64,000 bases of DNA, taken from the NCBI GenBank assembly GCA_016708585.1, contig JADJFK010000003.1:123317-187316 (forward strand), given 5' to 3'. The stretch comes from Sulfuritalea sp. GTDB taxonomy: Bacteria; Pseudomonadota; Gammaproteobacteria; Burkholderiales; Rhodocyclaceae. Position numbers and translations under genes: made by a program. The notes below the pieces were generated by a model, which worked only from the letters and a program-made list of their open reading frames with translations, was not told where the DNA came from and did not search any database. Positions within the stretch are counted from its first letter, which is position 1. Each line of letters begins with the position of its first letter. Shown here piece by piece: positions 8,327-17,172 of the stretch.

Positions 8327-11300
8327 TGGATGGATTCGTTTTTACGCCTATCGGGCGTGACGCCGCTCCTGAACCTGGCGCGGCATCCTGGCAGTTCCAG
8401 CCATTGAGCGAGCCTGACACGGAAAGCAGCGGCTACCGCTTCACGCCATTGGAGCCGGAGCGGCCTTCCGTGCTCAAGACCGTCGCCATGGAAAACCCGG
8501 CCACCGCCATTGGCGAGACTGCGCTTAACCTCGGCACGATGGGCGTGGCTTTGCCGATCGCTGGCCTGGCCGGCATCGGTACCGCCGCGGCAAAGGCAGT
8601 GGGCCTGACGGACGCGGAGCCTGCGGACGTGGTGCACGCCATTGGCGCCGCACTGACGTACCAGCCGCGCGGCGAGTTCGGAAAAGCAGCCACCGCCATT
8701 GCGACGGCGCCATTCGAGGCCCTGGCAAGAGTCGGCACCGCAGCCGGTGACAAGGTTCTGGAATTGACCGATAGCCCGGTCTATGCAACTGTCATAGATA
8801 CGGCGATCAACGCTCTGCCGATGGCGCTCGCGCCTGCCGCAAGGGGCGCCAAGGCAGCCCGCGAGAAGTTTTCAAACAGGAGCAGGGCTCATGCCGAAAA
8901 AGCCACCGCAGATGGAACCCCCGCCGCCGAAGCCCAACCTCAAGCCGCCAGCGAAGCCCAGCCTCAAGCGCGCAGCCAAGCAGGCAGTCAGGGCGATGCG
9001 GGCACCGGGTACAAATTCGTCCCGCTAGACGAGGTGCCAAATGAGCAGATCACGATACGGAACGCTGGGGGACAAACACCCGAGCGAGTACAACGCCTGG
9101 CGGAACATGAAGCGGAGTTGTCTGGATCCTCGATCCAGGAGCTACCGGCATTACGGGGCCTGCGGGATAACGATCTGCCCGGAGTGGATACACAGCTTCG
9201 CCCGATTCCTGGCGGACGTGGGGCCGAAGCCGAGCCGGGAACTCTGGCTATGTCGGACAAATACGGGAGAGAACTACGAACCGGCGAACGTCAGATGGGG
9301 ACCGAAGGAACAGCAGATGCCGAAGCGCAAGCACGTTCTGCGCCTCGTGATGGATGGGATACCCCTGACGATACGGGAAGCCGCGGGCATCGTGGGGATT
9401 CAGCGCAAGACCCTGCTATGGCGGTTGAAGCACCACGGACAGCCCACTACGCCCTTGTCGAATCCCGCGACCTGAAGCCGCGCAGCTTCCGCGACGCGCC
9501 TGATCGGCACCAGCAGGAAATGAGCGTGCAGGCGATCAATGCCGAGTTCGAGCCGGCCCGACTGCTCGCTGCACCTGACGACGCAACCGGCGCCCCTGTC
9601 GTCCTTCGTGATGGCACGGTCGAAGCTGGGCAGAAGCGCGCCGAGGCGATCAAGCGCGTGTATCAGGCGAACGGGATCAAGGCGGACGGATACCGCCAGC
9701 ATCTGCGCGAGAACGCGGACGCTTTGGGCCTCGATCCTGCCACCGTCGATCAGATGAAAAAGCCGGTGCTGGTGCGTGTGCCTGATGAGCCCGCCCCGCG
9801 CCGTCCCGCCAGCGCCGACTTTCAGGAGGCAACGCCCGAAGTTCTCAACTCATGGGCACCCGGCGCGAACTACGTCCCCTTGGTCGACGAGTACCGGCCG
9901 GCGACCATCAAGGCCACCAGCGTTGCCGATCTGCCGGCGCCGAAGCGCCGCGAGAACATCATCAAGCGTTTCGCCAGCGAGATCGGTACCACCGTCTATG
10001 AAGGCCGGATCAAGGGCGAGAAGCGCCTGGGGTTTTTCCGCCCCAAGGTCGAGGAAGTTCGCACCAAGCGCGCCAACGACATCGAGGTAGCGGCCCATGA
10101 GGTTGCCCACCTGATCGATTTCCGCATCCCGGCAATCGCCAACGCCTGGCGCTCCGACAAGGTGTTGCGAGAGGAATTGAAGTCCGTCAGCTACGATCAG
10201 AAGAACGTCAAGGAAGGTTTTGCAGAAGGCGTGCGCCTGTTCCTGACCCAGCCCGAGACGCTGGAGGCGAAGGCGCCAAGGGTTCATGCCTGGCTCAACA
10301 ACTTCGCCGACTCGCATAAGTACGGCCCGGCGCTGCGCAAGGCACAGGCCGACATGACGGCATGGTTCGGCCAGGACGCGCTCAACCGGGCGCGCTCGAA
10401 GATCGGCACCGAGAAGCCCCTGGCGGAATACTTTGACCGTTTCTGGGACAAGTTCAGGCAGGCGACCGTTGATGACTTGCACGGCATCTACCGCATGGAA
10501 CGCGACCTGACCGGCAAGATCAACCCGAATGGCCCCTATGAGTCGGCGCGGCTGTCTCGCGCTTCAGCCTCGATTGCCGATGGCAGCGTGCGTTTCGGCT
10601 ACCCGGTCAAGCAGGCTGATGGCTCCTTCCGGTTCGCCGGCAAGGGTCTGGAAGAGATCCTGCAGCCAGTCTCGAAGAACATCGATGATGCCTTGCTCTA
10701 CTTCGTCGGCAAGTCGGCAAACGAGTTGATGGGCCAGGGGCGCGAGCATCTGTTCACCCGCGGCGAAATCGACGGCATGCTGCGGCTGCGCACCCCTGAG
10801 CGCGAGAAAGCCTTTGCCGAGTACCAGGAGTGGAACAAGGGGATTCTCGACTTCGCCGAGGCGCAGGGCATCATCAACCCGGAAGCGCGCCGACTCTGGC
10901 AGCGCACGCAGTACCTACCCTTCCATCGCGTCGATCAGCCCGGAGGCATCAAGGGCAAGCCCGGCGATTGGGCGGGCATCCAAGCCCTGACCGGAGGAAC
11001 CACGAACATCAAGGATGTGCTGGGGAACATGATCGGCAACGCCGCAATGCTGGTCGACAAGGCGGCGAAGAACGAGGCCCGACGCAAGATTGCCAATCTG
11101 TCGCAGAAGGAAGGCGGCGGGCGCTTCATGGTCAAGATCGAGCCGGGCGAGAAAATAGTGAAGGTCGGCGGTGACCAGGTGATCGAGACCATCCTGAAAA
11201 AGATTGGCATCGCCATCGATGGGGATGTGCCGGCCTTCTTCGAGTTCCTCATCAAGGGCCAGCCCCCAGCCGGCGCCAACGTGGTGGCGGTGATGCAGGG

Positions 11301-12942
11301 CGGCAAGCCCGTCTGGTTCGAGGTCGGCGACCCGGTTCTGTACCGGGCATTGAAGGCCATCGACCGGCCGCTGATGTCGACCGTGGTCAAGGTGTTGGGC
11401 TGGCCGAAACGGATCGGGCAGGCGACGATTACCGCAACGCCCGATTTCTGGATGGCGAACATCGCCCGCGATACCCTCATGGGCTCGGTGATGTCCCGCG
11501 CCGGCTTCCGGCCAATCCTGGACAGCCTGCAAGGGATGCGGCTGCGCCTGACCAAAGACCCCATCTACAAAGACTACCTGGCCAACGGCGGCGGTCTGTC
11601 CTCGATCTTCCTCGACGAGCATCATTTCCGGACCAAGCTGGAACGCTACTACCGCGACCAAAAGATCGACTATCGCACTGTCCTGGATACGCCCGACAAG
11701 TTCTTGACGATGCTGGAAACCTTGGGCGACACCTTTGAAATGTCCACGCGGCTTGGTGAGTACAAGCGGGCCATCGCTGCCGGCGAGAATCCCCGGCATG
11801 CCGCCTACCTGGGGCGCGACGTGTCCACGGACTTCGCCATGAAGGGTGACAGCAAGGCGCTCGGATTTATGATGGACGTGACCATGTTCCTGCGGCCGGC
11901 GCTGGTCTCCTGGGATCGTCTCTATCGCGGCCTGGCGCACGACCCGAACAAGGGCGCGATTGCGGCCAAGGCCGGCATGATGGCGCTGTTCTCGACGGCG
12001 CTCTACTTGCTGAACCGCGACGATCCGCGCTACAAGGATTTGCCGGATTGGGACCGCGACGCGCACTGGCATTTCTTCGTCGGCGACCAGCATTTCCGCT
12101 GGCCCAAGATTTGGGAGATCGGCGCCATGTCGTCGGCCGCCGAGCGTTCCGCCGAGAAAATCATCGCCGCCGACCCGCAGGGCCTGGGCAAGGACTTCGC
12201 CCGGATCATCGGCGCAACCTTCAATCTCAACCTGATGCCGCAGATCCTCGCACCGCTGTACGAGCAGGCGGCGAACAAGAACAGCTTCACCAAGGCGCCC
12301 ATCGAGACGCCGGGTATGGAGAACGTGCAACCGTTCTTGCGCGCGAAACCGGGCACCAGCGAGACCATGAAGGCGGCCGGCATGGCAACACGCGATCTTC
12401 CCGAAGCCCTGCAGGTGAATCCTGCCCGGGCCGAGGCGTTGTTGCGCGGCTACTTCCACACTTACGCGATGTATGGCTTGATGCTGTCCGACCAAGCTCT
12501 ATTCGGTCACACGCTGCCCGAGAAGCGCGCCGACGAATTGCCCGTGGTGCGCCGCTTCTACCAGCAGGAGCCCGCGAAGCACACGCGCCACGAAACCGAG
12601 TTCTATGAACTGCTGACCGAGGCCAAGCGCCTGCGCGGAACGATGCGCGAACTTGACGAAATGGGACTGCGCAGTTTCGCCGACGCCAAGGAGCAATCGC
12701 CCATGGCCGGCGAGGCGAAGCCGCTGGAGCGCGCGGCCAAGACTCTTGGCACGATCAACAACGACATGCAGGCCGTGCGCCGCGATCAGAGCCTGACGCC
12801 GGCCGAGAAGCGGCTGAAGCTCGATGCTCTGACCGTGGAACGTAACGCCTTGCTGAAGGATGCGGTACAGGACAGCCGGGCAGCACAGAAGGCCAAGGAC
12901 TTCACGCCGGCCGACATCGCCAGGCGTGGGATTCTGAAGTGA
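8326..12942 (+). CDS. Giant polyvalent virion-type protein with HExxH protease motif
   Basis: A protein of 1,538 residues. Its N-terminus repeats a short pattern aromatic-x-F-x-P-(L/I) four times (FVFTPI, WQFQPL, YRFTPL, YKFVPL). A ParB-like stretch follows (RTAHYALVESRDLKP ... VVLRDGTVEAGQKRAEAI). Near residue 590 lies AAHEVAHLIDF, a zinc-metallopeptidase HExxH motif. The C-terminal half (about 1030-1330) resembles the LPD38-type polyvalent protein domain (ATPDFWMANIARDTLMGS). Such multi-domain proteins are thought to be packaged in phage heads and injected with DNA. The start is ATG 8326, or GTG 8323, with AGGAA upstream; it overlaps the previous stop. Residues about 240-380 are encoded by sequence that carries a second ORF in the +1 frame. 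Confidence 0.78.
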   Translation: MDGFVFTPIGRDAAPEPGAASWQFQPLSEPDTESSGYRFTPLEPERPSVLKTVAMENPATAIGETALNLGTMGVALPIAGLAGIGTAAAKAVGLTDAEPADVVHAIGAALTYQPRGEFGKAATAIATAPFEALARVGTAAGDKVLELTDSPVYATVIDTAINALPMALAPAARGAKAAREKFSNRSRAHAEKATADGTPAAEAQPQAASEAQPQARSQAGSQGDAGTGYKFVPLDEVPNEQITIRNAGGQTPERVQRLAEHEAELSGSSIQELPALRGLRDNDLPGVDTQLRPIPGGRGAEAEPGTLAMSDKYGRELRTGERQMGTEGTADAEAQARSAPRDGWDTPDDTGSRGHRGDSAQDPAMAVEAPRTAHYALVESRDLKPRSFRDAPDRHQQEMSVQAINAEFEPARLLAAPDDATGAPVVLRDGTVEAGQKRAEAIKRVYQANGIKADGYRQHLRENADALGLDPATVDQMKKPVLVRVPDEPAPRRPASADFQEATPEVLNSWAPGANYVPLVDEYRPATIKATSVADLPAPKRRENIIKRFASEIGTTVYEGRIKGEKRLGFFRPKVEEVRTKRANDIEVAAHEVAHLIDFRIPAIANAWRSDKVLREELKSVSYDQKNVKEGFAEGVRLFLTQPETLEAKAPRVHAWLNNFADSHKYGPALRKAQADMTAWFGQDALNRARSKIGTEKPLAEYFDRFWDKFRQATVDDLHGIYRMERDLTGKINPNGPYESARLSRASASIADGSVRFGYPVKQADGSFRFAGKGLEEILQPVSKNIDDALLYFVGKSANELMGQGREHLFTRGEIDGMLRLRTPEREKAFAEYQEWNKGILDFAEAQGIINPEARRLWQRTQYLPFHRVDQPGGIKGKPGDWAGIQALTGGTTNIKDVLGNMIGNAAMLVDKAAKNEARRKIANLSQKEGGGRFMVKIEPGEKIVKVGGDQVIETILKKIGIAIDGDVPAFFEFLIKGQPPAGANVVAVMQGGKPVWFEVGDPVLYRALKAIDRPLMSTVVKVLGWPKRIGQATITATPDFWMANIARDTLMGSVMSRAGFRPILDSLQGMRLRLTKDPIYKDYLANGGGLSSIFLDEHHFRTKLERYYRDQKIDYRTVLDTPDKFLTMLETLGDTFEMSTRLGEYKRAIAAGENPRHAAYLGRDVSTDFAMKGDSKALGFMMDVTMFLRPALVSWDRLYRGLAHDPNKGAIAAKAGMMALFSTALYLLNRDDPRYKDLPDWDRDAHWHFFVGDQHFRWPKIWEIGAMSSAAERSAEKIIAADPQGLGKDFARIIGATFNLNLMPQILAPLYEQAANKNSFTKAPIETPGMENVQPFLRAKPGTSETMKAAGMATRDLPEALQVNPARAEALLRGYFHTYAMYGLMLSDQALFGHTLPEKRADELPVVRRFYQQEPAKHTRHETEFYELLTEAKRLRGTMRELDEMGLRSFADAKEQSPMAGEAKPLERAAKTLGTINNDMQAVRRDQSLTPAEKRLKLDALTVERNALLKDAVQDSRAAQKAKDFTPADIARRGILK
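9041..9475 (+). CDS. HNH-type phage protein nested in the +1 frame
   Basis: This 144-residue ORF lies wholly inside the giant gene in the +1 frame. Its sequence follows a widespread phage family related to HNH endonucleases: EYNAWRNMKRSCLDPRSRSY, HYGACGITICPEW, FARFLADVGPKPS, ENYEPANVRWGPKEQQ, then a helix-turn-helix-like tail (TIREAAGIVGIQRKTLLWRL). It has its own GAGGTG site five bases before ATG 9041 and stops where the ParB-like part of the host gene begins. Several positions usually conserved in the family look altered: LDRID is here LCRTN, GGRGI is GACGI, and EPGN is EPAN. It may therefore be inactive. Either it is a true overlapping gene or an old insertion now read in the other frame. 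Two compensating sequencing indels are the alternative. Confidence 0.6.
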   Translation: MSRSRYGTLGDKHPSEYNAWRNMKRSCLDPRSRSYRHYGACGITICPEWIHSFARFLADVGPKPSRELWLCRTNTGENYEPANVRWGPKEQQMPKRKHVLRLVMDGIPLTIREAAGIVGIQRKTLLWRLKHHGQPTTPLSNPAT

Positions 12943-13466
12943 GATATTTCCTGTTCAGCGTGTTCGGGTGTCGGGCCATGCGTGACAAAGTGCTCATGTC
13001 GGGTTGGCACCCGGCGCGAAATCTCGAACATGCAACACTGATGCGCCCGGAATGTTTTGGAAGGGCGGCTGTAATCGGAATGCTGTGTTCGAGCAAGCGC
13101 CGATTGCCTCCGCCAGAGGCCCGCCCTCCCAAAGCTCTCCGGGCGTTTTCTTTTGGCACCGACCGTACTCCGCACGATAGCAAGAGCCACCTGGCTGCGC
13201 GGAACAACAGGGTATCGGTAAGGGGCCGAAGTCAGGCCGCCCGGTGCAAAACCGAAACAATCCGACGGACTGGTCTGCAGTCTCACGTCCTGGGGCGTGC
13301 CACTAGCCGGTGGCAGCATGAGATTCCGCGCAAGCGGGCTGGCATGTCAGCGCCCTTCCCTTCCCTGTTTGGGGTAGGGGGGGGTCTTTGGCTGGTTTTA
13401 AGCAGTTTGCCTTCAAGAATTAAAGCGGCGGCGGATTTTCGCGCGACACGAAAAAGGAGCGATACC
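12943..13466. other. Non-coding gap in the prophage
   Basis: About 520 bases separate the giant gene from the next clear gene. The long ORF that crosses it has no ribosome site and an atypical composition, so I do not accept it. The gap holds a possible terminator at about 13,122-13,160 (GCCCG, loop, CGGGC, then GTTTTCTTTT) and a run of eight G at about 13,377-13,385. No tRNA or other RNA gene is recognised. Confidence 0.5.
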
Positions 13467-13958
13467 ATGAGCACAGTAATCGAATACGCAGAACAGCAAC
13501 TGGCCGCCACCGGATGGGCCGCAATTCATCTCAATGTGGCGATGCGCCTGCGGCCCTCCCTGTGGGGTGGCATCGGCACCAACGCCCTTCACGACTTCGG
13601 CCAGGTGCGGCACAGTGCCGAGAGCCTTCTTGCCCACTTCGCAGGCGCGCGGCTCTACCAGGCGAACGTCGAGAGCATCGGCTGGGTCAAGGTGCTGGCC
13701 CGGCATCCGCAGTTCATCGCCGAGCGGATGGCATGGGTCCTGGGGCTCGATGTCTCGGACGTGCAGGAGATCGACGCACGGCCGCCGCTACCGACCGCAG
13801 CGCGACGCGAGCCCAAGACCGACGACAAGCTGATACGCCTGCGCATGGTGGCCGCTCAGGAACTGCCGGCCCATCAGTGCTCCAATCGGAGCGACATCTT
13901 GGCCGCCCGGGCTGAACTCGAACGGCTGGGCATTGCAGTTGAGCCCGCCGTATCCTGA
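13467..13958 (+). CDS. Phage protein, hypothetical
   Basis: A 163-residue soluble protein starting MSTVIEYAEQQLAATGWAAI behind a clear AAAAAGGAG site at 13451-13459. The first two thirds are helical (FGQVRHSAESLLAHFAGARL, VKVLARHPQFIAERMAWVLG), and the C-terminal part is basic and resembles a winged helix. Its stop overlaps the next ATG. No family is recognised, and it begins a second operon of small overlapping genes. Confidence 0.6.
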   Translation: MSTVIEYAEQQLAATGWAAIHLNVAMRLRPSLWGGIGTNALHDFGQVRHSAESLLAHFAGARLYQANVESIGWVKVLARHPQFIAERMAWVLGLDVSDVQEIDARPPLPTAARREPKTDDKLIRLRMVAAQELPAHQCSNRSDILAARAELERLGIAVEPAVS

Positions 13959-14491
13959 TGGAATCAGCCGCTGATCGAGCCTGCGCGCTGGTCGGCAACA
14001 TGCTGGCCGCTGGTCCGCGCGATGCCGCTGGAATCCTTGCTGCTGCCGAAGGCGACAAGGTTTCAGCGCGGACGATTCAGCGCGCGGCGATTGCGCTTGG
14101 CGTGACGAAGACGAAGGCAGGATTCGGCGCGGGCTGGGTCTGGCGACTTCCTGCTGATGATGGCGGCGCCGTGAATGAACCGGCAGAGCAGCCCGCGCCA
14201 GGCGTGGTCAATGACGGTAGCGCGACCGTTCACAAATTTCTGAACCGTGAGATTCCGCCTCCGCCCGACGCCAAGGTAATTGCCGCTCGCCTCCGACGCC
14301 TTGAGGAAATTCGGGGCATGAAGGGGCCGTTCTACGCGCAGGATTCCCGCATTCAGGCATGGGTGCAGGCCGGCATCAGAGATCCGGACCTGAGAGAAGC
14401 CTACGAGCGGGCGAGGACTGACCATTCAGGCATGCTGACGGCTGGAATCATGGACAAGTACGTTTTCGAGGTCATGAGGGAGGCCGCATGA
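13958..14491 (+). CDS. Phage protein with primase-tail-like winged helix
   Basis: A 177-residue protein. Residues 8-68 (ALVGNMLAAGP, ISARTIQRA-like VSARTIQRAAIALGV, KAGFGAGWVWRLP) match the winged-helix segment often found at the C-terminus of phage and plasmid primases. The rest is charged and helical with no catalytic motif visible. It overlaps the preceding gene by one base and the following gene by four. A DNA-binding function is likely from the helix-turn-helix pattern; a more exact role cannot be given. Confidence 0.6.
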   Translation: MESAADRACALVGNMLAAGPRDAAGILAAAEGDKVSARTIQRAAIALGVTKTKAGFGAGWVWRLPADDGGAVNEPAEQPAPGVVNDGSATVHKFLNREIPPPPDAKVIAARLRRLEEIRGMKGPFYAQDSRIQAWVQAGIRDPDLREAYERARTDHSGMLTAGIMDKYVFEVMREAA

Positions 14492-14739
14492 TCGACCAGG
14501 TATTCATCGGGATATTTGGCCTGGCGTCAATCTGGCTGGCCAATGACCCGCGGGAACCGGTACGCCGCTGGGCCTGCATCTGTGGCCTGCTGGCGCAACC
14601 GTTCTGGCTCTATGCGTCCTGGCAGGCAGAGCAATGGGGAATCTTCGCGCTGTCGTTTGCCTATGCGGCCGGCTGGTATCGTGGATTCAGGCTGCACTGG
14701 TTGCGGCGGGCTGATCTTGCAAGGGGAATTGCAGCATGA
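14488..14739 (+). CDS. Small phage membrane protein
   Basis: An 83-residue protein with two or three hydrophobic segments (VFIGIFGLASIWLA, ACICGLLAQPFWLYASW, GIFALSFAYAAGWYRG) and a basic C-terminus. It overlaps both neighbours by four bases. Small phage membrane proteins in late clusters may be holins, but no endolysin is adjacent, so I leave the function open. Confidence 0.6.
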   Translation: MIDQVFIGIFGLASIWLANDPREPVRRWACICGLLAQPFWLYASWQAEQWGIFALSFAYAAGWYRGFRLHWLRRADLARGIAA

Positions 14740-15167
14740 CGAAGGTCAAGCCGGGGTTCAAGAAAGGTCAAAGCGGCAATCCAGCCGGACGCCCGAAGGG
14801 TTCCAAGAACCGGGCAACCCTGCTGGCCATTGCCGCAATGGAGGGCGAACTGGGTGCCATCGTGAAGCGAATCATCGATGCGGCGAAGGCTGGCGACATG
14901 GCCGCCGCGCGCCTGGTAGTCGACAAGCTCATCCCTGCCGCCAAGGATCGACCGGTCAGCATCAAGCTGCCGCAGATCACGGACGTTGCCACCTGCAACG
15001 CTGCCCAAGCGAAGATCACGGCAACCGTGGCCAGCGGCGACCTGCTGCCGAGTGAGGGCGAGGCGCTTTCCGGCCTTGTCGAGCATCAGCGCCGTGCCCT
15101 GGAGACTCACAACATGGCAAAGCGCATTGAAGCCCTCGAAAAACAAGCGAGCAAGGAGAAACCATGA
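14736..15167 (+). CDS. DUF5681-type phage protein
   Basis: A 143-residue protein whose N-terminus has the DUF5681 signature FKKGQSGNPAGRPKGSKN (residues 7-24), known from many phages and mobile elements next to DNA-packaging genes. The remainder is helical (IVKRIIDAAKAGDMAAARLV) and ends in a short charged helix. It may be a small-terminase-like or DNA-binding factor, but this is not shown by the sequence. It overlaps its neighbours by four bases on each side. Confidence 0.72.
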   Translation: MTKVKPGFKKGQSGNPAGRPKGSKNRATLLAIAAMEGELGAIVKRIIDAAKAGDMAAARLVVDKLIPAAKDRPVSIKLPQITDVATCNAAQAKITATVASGDLLPSEGEALSGLVEHQRRALETHNMAKRIEALEKQASKEKP

Positions 15168-15409
15168 GCGTGCAGATGGAGCGCCGAATCCGGAAGCTAG
15201 AGGAAGCCGCGGCAAACAGGCAGCCGGCGAAACGCCAGGTGAAAATAATGGGCTTCCCTGTTGGTGGCGACGCCGACGACGAGGCCAGCTTCCGCGCCGA
15301 AGTCGAGCAGGCGGTGCGCGATGGCTTCTTCGTGATTAAGTTGATGCCGCTGCAGCCGGCGCCGTGGGTGACTGCCCGGGCCAAGGTCGAGCGGGAGAAG
15401 CTGCAATGA
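15164..15409 (+). CDS. Small phage protein, hypothetical
   Basis: An 81-residue protein with an N-terminal charged helix (ERRIRKLEEAAANRQ) and a C-terminal EASFRAEVEQAVRDGFFVI segment. It starts inside the previous gene's stop and ends inside the next start. The opening helix is closely similar to that of the following gene (ERRLRKLEAAAGA), so the two may be diverged duplicates of a short coiled-coil module. Confidence 0.6.
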   Translation: MSVQMERRIRKLEEAAANRQPAKRQVKIMGFPVGGDADDEASFRAEVEQAVRDGFFVIKLMPLQPAPWVTARAKVEREKLQ

Positions 15410-15636
15410 ACCCGCTTGAACGTCGACTGCGGAAGCTGGAAGCGGCGGCCGGCGCTGGCGTCATTGCTCCGGATCAGCGCGACCCGAAGCTGATTCCCGT
15501 CTTTCAGACGCTGATGGGGGATCGCTACTGCCTTGAGGCGGTGCCGCTGGGTGTTCCTTGCGGCGATGTCGTCGCCTGGCTGCTGGCGGCGGCGAGTGGG
15601 ACGGGCTTTAAGCCGGTGAGGCTGCCGGCGGGGTAG
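15406..15636 (+). CDS. Small phage protein, last gene of the prophage segment
   Basis: A 76-residue protein with the same N-terminal charged helix as the preceding gene (NPLERRLRKLEAAAG). No known domain is recognised. After it, the phage gene organisation stops, and about 210 bases later a chromosomal gene begins. The prophage boundary may lie in that gap, which includes a short direct repeat GAGTAGCCA at about 15,729-15,749. No integrase or matching second att site is visible. Confidence 0.55.
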   Translation: MNPLERRLRKLEAAAGAGVIAPDQRDPKLIPVFQTLMGDRYCLEAVPLGVPCGDVVAWLLAAASGTGFKPVRLPAG

Positions 15637-15850
15637 ATCTGGCCTCCGCCAGTTCTCCGGCTTATGGCGATCCGCGCCGCTTTCATGAGAGGGTAGCGGG
15701 TAGAATTCCTGACAGCACAACGCCTCCGAGAGTAGCCATATGAGTAGCCAAGCCAGTTGTATTTATAGAAAATCAGAAATAAAACAAGTTAGTACGCTAA
15801 TTCTTGGCCTGCTTTACGACCAGCTGAAGTAATCCGGAGTCGGGACCAAC

Positions 15851-16612
15851 GTGCGTTTCGCCTCACTCGGCAGCGGCAGCCGGGGCAATGCCTTGCTGGT
15901 CGAAGGCGGAAATACACGGGTGCTGGTCGATGCCGGTTTCGGACCGCGCGAAATCTCGCGCCGGCTGGCACGCTTGAATCTCACGGGCGAGGATGTCGAT
16001 GCGGTTCTGGTTACGCATGAACACGCCGATCACGTCGGCGGAGTCTTTGCCTGTGCGCGGCGTTTCGACTGGAGGATTCTGCTTACGCACGGCACGCTGA
16101 TGGCCTGCCGCGCGGATCACGTCGATGACCGGATCACGGTTATCGACAGCCATGAGCCGTTTTCAGTCGGCGATCTCGGCATCCAACCCTTCCCCGTACC
16201 CCATGATGCCCGCGAGCCGGTTCAGTTCGTCCTGACCGATGGTAGCTGGCGGCTGGGGGTGCTGACAGACGCCGGTCACGTCACACCGCACATGGTGGCC
16301 ATGCTCGATGGTTGCGATGGCCTGGTCCTGGAGTGCAACCACGATGCGGCGATGCTGGTGCAAGGCAGTTATCCGCTCGCCTTGAAGCGTCGGGTGGGTG
16401 GCCCCTGGGGTCATCTGGACAATGCCGCGGGCGCTTCGTTGCTGGCGCGACTGGATTCGTCGCGCTTGCGCCACGTGGTTGCGGCGCATCTTTCAGAGCA
16501 GAACAATTCGCCCCTGCTGGCGCGTGCCGCCTTGTCGGCGGTACTCGGCTGTGCGCCCGACTGGATCGGCATCGCGACGCAGTCAGAAGGCTTCAGTTGG
16601 CGCGATCTGTGA
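15851..16612 (+). CDS. Metallo-beta-lactamase-fold hydrolase (WalJ/YycJ-like)
   Basis: A 253-residue soluble enzyme of the metallo-beta-lactamase fold. The metal-binding motif THEHADH is at residues 55-61, with further ligands around PHDA (near 118), DAGH (near 141) and the C-terminal AAHLSEQN. The opening SLGSGSRGN is typical of the YycJ/WalJ group, which includes 5'-to-3' exonuclease-like proteins. Substrate is unknown. The start is GTG 15851, because it opens the conserved MRFASLGSGS sequence. A strong terminator follows directly. Confidence 0.85.
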   Translation: MRFASLGSGSRGNALLVEGGNTRVLVDAGFGPREISRRLARLNLTGEDVDAVLVTHEHADHVGGVFACARRFDWRILLTHGTLMACRADHVDDRITVIDSHEPFSVGDLGIQPFPVPHDAREPVQFVLTDGSWRLGVLTDAGHVTPHMVAMLDGCDGLVLECNHDAAMLVQGSYPLALKRRVGGPWGHLDNAAGASLLARLDSSRLRHVVAAHLSEQNNSPLLARAALSAVLGCAPDWIGIATQSEGFSWRDL

Positions 16613-16631
16613 AACCGACGGAACCGGGCGC

Positions 16632-16662
16632 AAAAAAAGCCGACCCGAAGGTCGGCTTTTTT
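16632..16662. terminator. Bidirectional intrinsic terminator
   Basis: Stem GCCGACC/GGTCGGC with a CGAA loop, flanked by seven A on one side and six T on the other. It ends the hydrolase gene and the convergent lipoprotein gene. Confidence 0.93.
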
Positions 16663-16685
16663 ATTGCCCGAAAGCAGGCGAAAAA

Positions 16686-17033
16686 TTACTTCTTCGCCGG
16701 CACCATCGGCAGCGCCTTCAGCGCAGCACCAGCGGGAGCAGCGGGAGCAGCCGGAGCAGCCGGAGCAGCCGGAGCAGCGGCTGCCGCAGCGGCAGGCTTC
16801 GCAGCTTCCATGCCGGCCATGCCAGCCATGCCTTGCTGACCAGCCATGCCGGACATGCCGGACATGCCGGCCATGCCGGCTTGTGCGTCGGCGGGCTTGG
16901 GAGCTTCGGCGGCGGGCTTCGGAGCTTCGGCGGCGGGCGGGGCAGGAGCGGGGGCAGGAGCCGGGGCTTCGGTCTTGCCGCAAGCGGAAACAGCGAGGGC
17001 GAGGAGTGCAGCTACGAGGAGAGATTGCTTCAT
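16686..17033 (-). CDS. Small Ala/Pro/Gly-Met-rich lipoprotein
   Basis: A 115-residue protein with a lipoprotein signal: MKQSLLVAALLALAVSAC, so the lipid would attach to Cys18. The mature part is low complexity: APAPAPAPA, repeated AAEAPKPA, then a GMAGMSGMSGMAG block and a long Ala/Pro run. Start ATG 17033 follows AAGGAA. No enzyme domain is present. Such proteins tether to the outer membrane; the actual role is unknown. The repeats are built of short DNA units and may vary in length. Confidence 0.72.
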   Translation of the reverse strand: MKQSLLVAALLALAVSACGKTEAPAPAPAPAPPAAEAPKPAAEAPKPADAQAGMAGMSGMSGMAGQQGMAGMAGMEAAKPAAAAAAAPAAPAAPAAPAAPAGAALKALPMVPAKK

Positions 17034-17172
17034 ATTGATGAATTCCTTAACGTTATGGAGTTGATCGGCCAATTGGTTTGATTGAAACGTTTCCATTTCG
17101 ATCAACTTGAAATTTTATCACGCAAAATCCAATGAATGGTGCACCACGGCATGCCATCTGCCGGCAGCCGCA

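Noticed and set aside
12939..13466. Long ORF reading from the giant gene's stop into the 13,467 gene
   Set aside because: No ribosome site, atypical codon use and a clear AAAAAGGAG before the internal ATG at 13,467.
16686..17033. Plus-strand Ala/Gly-rich ORFs across the lipoprotein gene
   Set aside because: Low-complexity DNA leaves all frames open. The minus-strand frame has the signal peptide, lipobox and ribosome site.
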